A DNA stretch of 6,103 nt, from the NCBI GenBank assembly GCA_910579075.1, contig CAJTSV010000101.1, positions 7,421 through 13,523 of the forward strand, given 5' to 3'. Each line of letters opens with the position of its first letter. Positions within the stretch are counted from its first letter, which is position 1. Positions 1 through 5,472 of the stretch are shown piece by piece. Position numbers and translations under genes: made by a program. The notes under the pieces are model-generated. The model saw nothing but the letters and a program-made list of their open reading frames with translations. It did no database searches and was not told the origin of the DNA. The stretch comes from an uncultured Eubacterium sp. GTDB lineage: Bacteria; Bacillota; Clostridia; Lachnospirales; Lachnospiraceae.

Positions 1-1077
1 CTGTCATTTGCGGGGCTTGTCATGATGATGACAGCCGGGACATTTTACATCAGTCAGGTTGTGGAAGGCGGAATGACAAAAAAGGCCGCGTCTGCGTGGG
101 CGGTATATATGGCGGCGGTCTTCCTGAACCTGTTTTATGGATATCTGACATCCCTGCTTCAGGGAATCGGGGCTGTTTCGGAGCGCAATAAAATGAATGT
201 CTATGCAAAAATTGTCCAGCTTTCGTCAGCGGCCGTCTTTCTATGCTGCGGCATGGGCCTGTCCGGTTTTGTTCTTTCGTATTTTCTGAGCGGCCTTGTG
301 CTGCGTGGCATCGGGCTGCGTTATTTTGCCAGGCGCACAAGCGGCCTGTCCGGCAAAAGGAAACACAGCATGGGTGAAATCCGGGAATGCCTGTCTGTTA
401 TCTGGACAACTGCGTGGAGAGACGGGGTTGTGATGCTGGCACAGTATTTTATTACACAGGCAAATACGCTGATTTGTGCTTATTATATTGACCTGACTGC
501 AGCGAGCATATACGGGGCTGCGGTACAGATTGTTTCAGCTGTCGCGGGCTTTGCATCTGCTTATTTTTCTGCATATCAGCCCCAGTACAGCAGCGCATGC
601 CTGAAACGGGATAAAACGGTGCTGCGTAACATTACCTGCGTCAGTCTTCTTGTTTATAAGGGGATATTTGCGGCAGGAATGGTTTTCATTTTTGCTGCCG
701 GCCTTCCGGTGCTGAAAATCATACGTCCCGGCATACAGATGGATGCGCGGCTGATACTGGCTGTCGGGATTTTTTATTACCTATACCACCAGCACAGCAT
801 CTGCAATTCCATGATTGCATCATCAAACCGTATTTTGTGCGTAAAAGCATATGTGGTAACCGCAGCAGCTTCTTTTGCGCTGTCCCTGTTTTTTGTAAGG
901 AGCCTGCATATGGGTGTCTGGGGACTGGTGATGGGGCAGACTGCTGCCAATCTGGCTTATAATAACTGGAAATGGCCGCTGTTTGTGATGAAGGAAAACG
1001 GGCTGTCTTACAAAGAGGTGTACCAGACTGGGGTCCGGTGCATCCAGAGGGAACTGATGGGGGTATGGAGAAAATGA
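1..1077 (+). CDS. Wzx-type polysaccharide flippase, 3' part (5' end outside window)
   Basis: The reading frame is open from base 1, and 358 residues are visible before the TGA at 1075-1077. ATGs at 22-30 are probably internal, because family members run to roughly 400-480 residues and the N-terminal helices are missing here. The protein is very hydrophobic. Likely membrane segments are near visible residues 31-53, 71-100 (two), 169-189, 214-241, 251-266, 285-299 and 304-320. Two stretches resemble the MOP-superfamily flippases of polysaccharide loci: GYLTSLLQGIG (47-57), preceding a charged cytoplasmic loop, and NNWKWP (321-326) close to the C-terminus. By family knowledge it would flip lipid-linked repeat units across the cytoplasmic membrane. 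It overlaps the glycosyltransferase gene by ATGA, which suggests translational coupling. The family call is firm; the substrate cannot be read from sequence. Confidence 0.85.
   Translation: MSFAGLVMMMTAGTFYISQVVEGGMTKKAASAWAVYMAAVFLNLFYGYLTSLLQGIGAVSERNKMNVYAKIVQLSSAAVFLCCGMGLSGFVLSYFLSGLVLRGIGLRYFARRTSGLSGKRKHSMGEIRECLSVIWTTAWRDGVVMLAQYFITQANTLICAYYIDLTAASIYGAAVQIVSAVAGFASAYFSAYQPQYSSACLKRDKTVLRNITCVSLLVYKGIFAAGMVFIFAAGLPVLKIIRPGIQMDARLILAVGIFYYLYHQHSICNSMIASSNRILCVKAYVVTAAASFALSLFFVRSLHMGVWGLVMGQTAANLAYNNWKWPLFVMKENGLSYKEVYQTGVRCIQRELMGVWRK
1059..1064 (+). promoter_or_regulatory. Ribosome binding site for the glycosyltransferase
   Basis: GGGGGT can pair with the anti-Shine-Dalgarno as GGAGGT with one G-U wobble, and lies 9 bases before ATG 1074. 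It is only one base from ATG 1065. That spacing favours 1074, although AGAGGG at 1046-1051 could serve 1065. It lies inside the end of the flippase gene. Confidence 0.4.
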
Positions 1078-2201
1078 GAATACTTTTTGTAAATATCTGT
1101 GAAAAACGGGCATTTGAGGGGCACAGGCTGCATGATTCTGAGTGGGTAAACGGACTTGCTATGTTTGGTGAGGTGGATGTAATCTGTCCGTCGAGGAACT
1201 GGTATCAGGGACTGGAACTGCATGCGCGTATTATCCCGTTTGATGCACAGGCTGTCACGAAAGGGGATAAATTCTGGCATTCCAAAGCAGTTAACCGGGG
1301 TATTATCCGAAGGCTTGACCCATTTGTGCACCTGAGCAGCCATAACCTGTACCGGTTTGTGGAAAAGCTGGACCAGAAAAGGCATTATGCATTTATTTTT
1401 GCAGCGCATCTGGACCCGATTATGTTTCTGGCGCATTACTGGTGTTCCCCGATAACAGGAAAACTGTTTGTGTTAGAGCATACGCCTGAACTGTATAAAA
1501 ACAGGTATGTCAGAATCTGCCTGGAAAGAACGAAAAACCGGGTGCATCATGTAACGATGGAAAAAATATGTGTTCCGATGTATGTAAACCGGTACGGTAT
1601 CGACAGGGATAAAGTTCACGTCATTCCGCATCCATGTAATAAGATTCCGGATATAAAAGAAAATACGGATGCAGATTTTGCAGTTGTCGGTCTCTCAAAC
1701 AGTAATTCACCACAGAAGGTGGCACAGATAATTGCGTGGGAAAAAAAATCCGGTTATTTTCGGAAACATCATATAAAGGCAGTGTTCCGCTCGCCGGATA
1801 AAAACCAGGTTTATGATGACGGGTGGCTTCGGGTAATTACAGGAAGGCTGAGCCTTTCGCTGGATGATTATTATTCTTATATTAAGAATGCGGCCGTGCT
1901 TGTGCTGCCTTTTGATGAAAATTTCGGTGCACGGACATCGGGTACCATTATAGATGCTTTGTCGAATAAAAAGTGCTGTATTGGTACTGCGTTTCCAACA
2001 ATGAAAGGATATGCCAGGGAATACAGGGCAGTATGCAGAGTGTATAGAACTATACCGGAACTGGAAAAAGCACTGGCTGAGATACTAGGGAAAAATAGCG
2101 GCCAGAAAGCTGCAGAAGAAGATTTTAACAGCTTTGAAAAAGACAGGTCCATGGACAGCATGAAAGTGTATATGGAAAAAGCTTTCATGGGTTATATTTA
2201 A
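1074..2201 (+). CDS. GT-B fold glycosyltransferase (GT4-like)
   Basis: This 375-residue protein is a probable cytoplasmic or membrane-associated glycosyltransferase that adds a sugar to the lipid-linked repeat unit. It opens with MRILFVN, the usual first beta strand of GT-B enzymes. EHTPE (135-139) and IPHP (184-187) match the inter-domain region, where IPHP-like motifs often precede the C-terminal Rossmann domain. FGARTSGTIIDAL (284-296) sits where GT4-type enzymes bind the nucleotide sugar. The classical E-x7-E pair is only loosely kept, so the donor is unknown and GT4 is a best guess. The start at 1074 gives a 4-base ATGA overlap with the flippase and uses GGGGGT at 1059-1064. ATG 1065 (three more residues) is a close alternative. 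An upstream in-frame ATG at 972 would add 34 residues that overlap flippase sequence and look non-native. Confidence 0.82.
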   Translation: MRILFVNICEKRAFEGHRLHDSEWVNGLAMFGEVDVICPSRNWYQGLELHARIIPFDAQAVTKGDKFWHSKAVNRGIIRRLDPFVHLSSHNLYRFVEKLDQKRHYAFIFAAHLDPIMFLAHYWCSPITGKLFVLEHTPELYKNRYVRICLERTKNRVHHVTMEKICVPMYVNRYGIDRDKVHVIPHPCNKIPDIKENTDADFAVVGLSNSNSPQKVAQIIAWEKKSGYFRKHHIKAVFRSPDKNQVYDDGWLRVITGRLSLSLDDYYSYIKNAAVLVLPFDENFGARTSGTIIDALSNKKCCIGTAFPTMKGYAREYRAVCRVYRTIPELEKALAEILGKNSGQKAAEEDFNSFEKDRSMDSMKVYMEKAFMGYI

Positions 2202-2213
2202 CAGGAATGATAT

Positions 2214-2218
2214 GGAGG
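2214..2218 (+). promoter_or_regulatory. Ribosome binding site deciding the methyltransferase start
   Basis: A perfect GGAGG lies 5 bases before ATG 2224 (bases 2219-2223 are CGGAG). It overlaps the in-frame upstream ATG at 2212, which has only a weak AGGA at 2203-2206. This makes 2224 the better start and removes four residues (MEAE) from the longest reading. Confidence 0.7.
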
Positions 2219-2223
2219 CGGAG

Positions 2224-3096
2224 ATGATACTGTATAAATTAAAGTCAGAACTTGCACGGAACAGGTATTTTGGAAGAATCAGAAACAGCGCAATGGAAAT
2301 GCCGCGCGGCTGGAAGCGCACGGTATTTGTATGGGGGGGGGTAATGGATGTCCTTTGGCATCACGGCCTGCGGCTTTATGATTATCAGAAGGAAATAGAA
2401 CAGATAAAGGATAACGGCTGCATGTTTTCATTTACAAGTTATGGGAAAAAAATCCATATGTACCTTCCAGGTTACCAGACTGATTATCTGCAACAGCAGA
2501 TTGCAAGATATGCCCAGTTCTGGGAAATCGCAGTGCTGGATGAACTGAGGAAACATGTGATTCGGCCAGGGGACGTGATTCTGGATATTGGTGCCAATAT
2601 TGGAAACCATACGGTTTATTTCGGGCGGATATGTGCGGCGTCATCCATTCATGCATTTGAGCCGGTCAAAGATACCTTTTCCATTCTTGCACGGAATGTT
2701 AAATGCAACGGGCTGGATGAAACAGCCTGCCTGCATCAGACAGCATTGGGCAGCAGTAATGGAAAGGCGGCGATAAAATATTTTAATGAAACGGAAATTG
2801 GTTCTGCACAGCTTCAGGCCAGTAACGATGGCGATATGGAAATAAGGCGGCTGGATGACTATGCTTTTGAAAGAATCGATTTTATCAAGATAGACGTTGA
2901 GAAATTTGAGGTTGAGCTGCTTAAAGGGGCAAAAGAAACGCTCACCAGGCTTTCGCCGGCAATTTTTATAGAGATATTTGAAGAAAACTTCAATGAGGCA
3001 GACCGGCTGCTGAATGAATACGGGTATTATATTGACCGGGAGTTTTCGCTGTGCAACTATCTGTACCGGAAAAGAGACGGCTGCAGAGAGCTTTAA
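2224..3096 (+). CDS. FkbM-family SAM-dependent methyltransferase (with internal G9 tract)
   Basis: This 290-residue protein probably O-methylates a sugar of the glycan or its lipid-linked precursor. The SAM-binding Rossmann core is clear. Motif I is VILDIGANIGNH (118-129), the acidic end of strand 2 is HAFEPV (143-148, E146), LDDY is at 210-213, and the FkbM signature FIKIDVEKFE is at 220-229 (the usual form is IKIDVEGxE). EIFEEN follows near 250. About 115 residues precede the core and carry no recognised domain. They contain a run of nine Gs (2333-2341) coding W37-G38-G39-V40. One G fewer gives TAA immediately after the tract; one more gives a stop at 2379-2381. The gene lies 22 bases after the glycosyltransferase and 30 bases before the acyltransferase, in an apparent operon. 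FkbM members occur in many glycan and natural-product pathways, so the acceptor is inferred from context only. Confidence 0.88.
   Translation: MILYKLKSELARNRYFGRIRNSAMEMPRGWKRTVFVWGGVMDVLWHHGLRLYDYQKEIEQIKDNGCMFSFTSYGKKIHMYLPGYQTDYLQQQIARYAQFWEIAVLDELRKHVIRPGDVILDIGANIGNHTVYFGRICAASSIHAFEPVKDTFSILARNVKCNGLDETACLHQTALGSSNGKAAIKYFNETEIGSAQLQASNDGDMEIRRLDDYAFERIDFIKIDVEKFEVELLKGAKETLTRLSPAIFIEIFEENFNEADRLLNEYGYYIDREFSLCNYLYRKRDGCREL
2333..2341 (+). repeat. G9 homopolymer in methyltransferase CDS, candidate phase-variation tract
   Basis: Nine consecutive Gs occupy codons 37-40 of the FkbM-family gene, followed directly by TAATG. The gene is open at G9. G8 places the TAA in frame, and G10 leads to TGA at 2379-2381. 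Glycines could be encoded without a pure G run, so the uninterrupted tract is notable at this GC content. Intragenic poly-G runs of this length are typical slippage sites in Campylobacter and some other bacteria; activity here is inferred. Confidence 0.75.
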
Positions 3097-3126
3097 ATGA
3101 ACAGGACAAAGACAGGGTAAAAAGAT

Positions 3127-4218
3127 ATGGAACAGAGAGATCACGGACTGGATGAATTAAGGCTGCTGTGCATGGTGATGCTTGCTGTCTATCACGTAAT
3201 CAATTACTATCATGGGCAAAGCGTAAATATGCAGATAAGCGGGTACCGGGCACTGGTTATCCAGAATCTGTTCTGGGGCGGCGGGCGCATGATTTGCAAT
3301 GTATTTCTTATGATTAGTGCATGGTTTCTGTGCGATAAACCGTTCCGGTTTGAAAGGATTGCAAGGACATGGCTGACCGTGCTGCTTTACAGCCTGGCAT
3401 GCGGTGCTGTGCATTATGTCGAAAAACGGGACGCTGCCGTGCTGGTGAAATATCTGTTTCCGGTCAGCAATGCGGTGGTCTGGTATGCATCTGCTTATAT
3501 TGCTGTCTTAATGCTCTCACCTTTTTTAAATCTTATCCTTCATAAAGCAGGGATGCGCGGCCGGGCTGTAACTGTATGCATTCTGTTTGCGGCCGTTTCG
3601 GTACTTCCGTCATTTTATCCGAAAAGCTATCTGCAGTTTACAAACACGGGATGGTTTGCCCTGCTCTATCTGGTTACGGGACTGATAAAGCAGGGCAGAC
3701 TGACGCTGAAGAGAAGCCACGCATGTTTTTTGTTTTTTGCCGGATGGATAATGGCCATAGGATTTTATAACTGGTACGATTATGCTGTTTTGCATCATGC
3801 GCTTGCATGGATTTTTGAACAGCTTGGATTTTATAAAAATATGTACTTTGCAATGCTGTCATCACTGCCCTGTTTTTTATCAGCGGCGGGCTTATTCATG
3901 CTGTTTTTAAATCGTGGCGGGAAGACAGGCATAAGCAGGTTTCATGCATGGGGGGGGGGAAAACTGGCATGTGCATCGCTGGATGTTTATATTCTCTCAT
4001 CCATAGCAGGAATAAATGGAAAATTATTCTGGATAGAGCTGCTTCGCCTAAAGGAGCCTCAGAGCGCTGCGGCCTGTTATCTATATGCACTGCTGGGGAT
4101 TGGTGCAGGAGTTCTGTGCGGAAATGTGCGGGAGTTTTTTTACCGGAAATATGTGCGGAATAATCATCATTATAAGAACTTCTGCCAGAAAATAGATTTA
4201 TATATAATGCAGGGATAG
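3127..4218 (+). CDS. Membrane acyltransferase, acyltransferase-3 family (with internal G10 tract)
   Basis: A 363-residue polytopic membrane protein, probably an O-acetyltransferase (or other acyltransferase) decorating the polysaccharide. The N-terminus shows the family pattern: LDELR (8-12), followed in helix 1 by H23 in AVYHVINYY, the likely active-site histidine. NVFLMISAWFL (58-68) matches the second conserved helix, and WYASAYIAVLMLSPFLN (119-135) the central one. About ten helices are expected and hydrophobic stretches are spaced accordingly. Length fits the family. AGGGT at 3114-3118 gives an 8-base spacing to ATG 3127. A run of ten Gs (3950-3959) codes W275-G276-G277-G278 just before the late helix containing SLDVYILSS; the family-like sequence continues on both sides, so G10 is the in-frame state. 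G9 would stop at 4004-4006 and G11 at 4161-4163, losing the last helices. Acyl donor and acceptor are unknown. Confidence 0.86.
   Translation: MEQRDHGLDELRLLCMVMLAVYHVINYYHGQSVNMQISGYRALVIQNLFWGGGRMICNVFLMISAWFLCDKPFRFERIARTWLTVLLYSLACGAVHYVEKRDAAVLVKYLFPVSNAVVWYASAYIAVLMLSPFLNLILHKAGMRGRAVTVCILFAAVSVLPSFYPKSYLQFTNTGWFALLYLVTGLIKQGRLTLKRSHACFLFFAGWIMAIGFYNWYDYAVLHHALAWIFEQLGFYKNMYFAMLSSLPCFLSAAGLFMLFLNRGGKTGISRFHAWGGGKLACASLDVYILSSIAGINGKLFWIELLRLKEPQSAAACYLYALLGIGAGVLCGNVREFFYRKYVRNNHHYKNFCQKIDLYIMQG
3950..3959 (+). repeat. G10 homopolymer in acyltransferase CDS, candidate phase-variation tract
   Basis: Ten consecutive Gs lie in codons 275-278 of the acyltransferase, between two predicted membrane helices. 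As given the gene is in frame. Loss of one G ends translation at TAG 4004-4006. Gain of one G switches to another open frame that ends at 4161-4163 and replaces the C-terminal helices with an unrelated tail. Like the G9 tract in the methyltransferase, it is preceded by ATG out of the gene's frame and codes Trp-Gly-Gly. Slippage activity is inferred, not shown. Confidence 0.75.
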
Positions 4219-4248
4219 GGGATTTTATCTGCAAATATCAGACATATT

Positions 4249-4254
4249 TATAAT
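4249..4254 (+). promoter_or_regulatory. Possible -10 element upstream of the TIR-like gene
   Basis: A perfect TATAAT lies 38 bases before ATG 4293 in the 74-base gap after the acyltransferase. It would give a 5' leader of about 32 bases. No convincing -35 hexamer is present 16-18 bases upstream and there is no extended TG, so this is only a candidate. No terminator hairpin is visible in the gap, so read-through from the glycan operon is also possible. Confidence 0.3.
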
Positions 4255-4277
4255 TTACACGGTTTCTGTTTATAGAC

Positions 4278-4284
4278 AGGGGAG
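4278..4284 (+). promoter_or_regulatory. Ribosome binding site of the TIR-like gene
   Basis: AGGGGAG sits 8 bases upstream of ATG 4293. This is a strong Shine-Dalgarno site and fixes the start of the interrupted gene. Confidence 0.65.
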
Positions 4285-4292
4285 AAAAAATT

Positions 4293-5384
4293 ATGGTATC
4301 AGACACAAGATTACAGAAAAAAAAGAAAACAGAAAAAGCAGAGAAAAACAAAATCTTTATTAGCTGGTCAGGCTCGTGTACGAAAGAATTTGCGGTTGGT
4401 TTAAAGAGAGTGCTTGAAAAGACGATTTTTCCTGAATGGGAGGTCGATTGCTTTGTTTCCAATGTAGATATTGCGTCCGGGACAGACTGGTGGGTAACAA
4501 TCAGCAGTGAATTGAAAACCTGCAGTCTTGGTATTTTATGTATTTCAAATGAAAATCTTTATGCACCATAGATTTATTATGAGGCAGGAGGCATGGCCTC
4601 AAGGGAAATACCTACAATTCCATTGCTGATAGGATGTGATATTGATTCCCTGACGGAATCTCCATTACGTGGAAAGCAGATGATTGATTTTGGAAAACAA
4701 GTGAAATTCGTTAAAATGATAACAGAAATCAACAGGCGTTTTGGCGGGTTTTTGCCGGCAAGCTTTGAAGAAGATATAGCGGTGAAAGGATATAAGGAAT
4801 TAAACAAGGATTTAGCATCTGTGATTAGTACATTAAAAACCCTTAAGCCATATTTACAGTCTTATTCGGAAAAAAAGCACGATGCCGGTATTATCATTCG
4901 GAATGCACAAAGTGATATTTTTATATCCACTGCGGTTGGAAATAAATTTCTTGCAAAATATGCAGAGGATATCGAAGAAAAGCTGAAAGCTGGCATACGG
5001 GTTCAATATATGCTGCTTGGACTGGACAGGTTTGATGAAATGGAAGAATATCTGCATGGAAGTGATTCCAAGCCTAAGGATATACATTATGATGCACTGA
5101 AAATCCTTAAGGGCTGGAAAAGGGAATACCCGGATTTATTGAGTGTGAAATGTTTTCACGGATATATGACGGTTTCTTGCGTTGGCGTTGATATTGGCAT
5201 TGGATTGCCGAATTTCCAAATCAAGGATTTTTCGGTATTGCAGGTAATGTTTTATCTGTATCGCACAAAGGCGAAAAATTCTCCGATTAAATATATTTTT
5301 CCAAAAGAAGATGAAAGCACCTATAAGACCTTTGTAGAATCGATTACTGCAATGTGGAGAAAAGGGGAGGATATATCGCTATAA
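4293..5384 (+). pseudogene. TIR-like domain protein interrupted by an in-frame TAG
   Basis: One continuous frame of 363 codons runs from ATG 4293 to TAA 5382-5384, broken only by TAG at 4569-4571 (codon 93). Residues 20-92 and 94-115 form a TIR-like fold: KIFISWSG (20-27), FVSNVDIASGTDWW (54-67), GILCISNENLYAP (80-92), then the stop, then IYYEAGG (94-100). Relatives typically read APW-I-x-FEAGAL, so the stop replaces Trp, one G-to-A change from TGG. The C-terminal domain (about 197-363) resembles the phospholipase-D-like domains attached to some TIR or regulatory proteins: strand SDIFIST, YMLLGLD, VGVDIG, then FYLYRT near the end; this match is from memory and less certain. Related bacterial TIR proteins act in antiphage NAD-consuming or signalling systems; the glutamate often seen after the Trp of the GTDWW region is not obvious. 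Base composition is markedly poorer in GC than its neighbours (18/60 in 4801-4860), suggesting acquisition. It could be a recent pseudogene, a split gene, a read-through gene or a sequencing error. Confidence 0.75.
4581..4591 (+). promoter_or_regulatory. Internal Shine-Dalgarno-like sequence after the TAG
   Basis: Bases 4581-4591 read GAGGCAGGAGG and lie between the premature TAG and the in-frame ATG at 4593. GAGG 4581-4584 has an 8-base spacing to the ATG; AGGAGG 4586-4591 is too close at one base. It could allow reinitiation to make a separate 263-residue C-terminal protein (4593-5384). The same bases encode the conserved EAGG of the TIR fold, so the resemblance may be a by-product of coding. 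Confidence 0.3.
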
Positions 5385-5394
5385 CGGATTTAAC

Positions 5395-5438
5395 ATTCCA
5401 TATTAAAATGGAAAACATGGCTTTCGTTTTATTGGAAT
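5395..5438 (+). other. Imperfect inverted repeat between the TIR-like gene and the epimerase gene
   Basis: Arms at 5395-5413 and 5422-5438 can form about 17 pairs around an 8-base loop, with two single-T bulges and two G-U pairs. The outer part is ATTCCA with TGGAAT. A shorter alternative, TTCCAT (5396-5401) with ATGGAA (5408-5413), competes with it. The stem is AT-rich and no T run follows, so it is not a clear intrinsic terminator. The rest of the 88-base gap (5385-5472) shows only the epimerase ribosome binding site, AGGAG at 5459-5463. Confidence 0.3.
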
Positions 5439-5472
5439 CATTGGCATAACAGAATAACAGGAGCAAAACATA

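Noticed and set aside
972..1073. N-terminal extension of the glycosyltransferase from ATG 972
   Set aside because: The extra 34 residues lie in conserved flippase sequence, lack GT-B features and precede the natural MRILFVN start.
1008..1436. Minus-strand ORF opposite the glycosyltransferase, and similar ones such as 2641-3144
   Set aside because: They lie antisense to well-supported genes, have no recognisable domains, and fit shadow reading frames.
1741..1748. A8 run in the glycosyltransferase gene, and a second A8 at 4317-4324 in the TIR-like gene
   Set aside because: Runs of eight As encoding Lys are common in AT-rich Firmicutes coding DNA; unlike the G9 and G10 runs they are not exceptional enough to call contingency tracts.
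3097..3120. Seven-codon mini-ORF (ATG to TAA) between the methyltransferase and acyltransferase genes
   Set aside because: It starts directly after the methyltransferase stop, has no ribosome site of its own and overlaps the acyltransferase Shine-Dalgarno; most likely chance, although coupling cannot be excluded.
3948..4163. ORF starting at ATG 3948 within the acyltransferase, in another frame
   Set aside because: It has no ribosome site or recognisable protein features; it is only the frame that a G11 slip would enter.
4203..4208. Second TATAAT at the end of the acyltransferase gene
   Set aside because: No -35-like hexamer at the right distance; it lies in coding sequence and further from the TIR-like start than the copy at 4249-4254.
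4569..4571. Pyrrolysine or other programmed recoding of the TAG
   Set aside because: The expected residue is Trp, one transition away from TAG, and nothing in the window suggests pyrrolysine machinery; a nonsense mutation is simpler.
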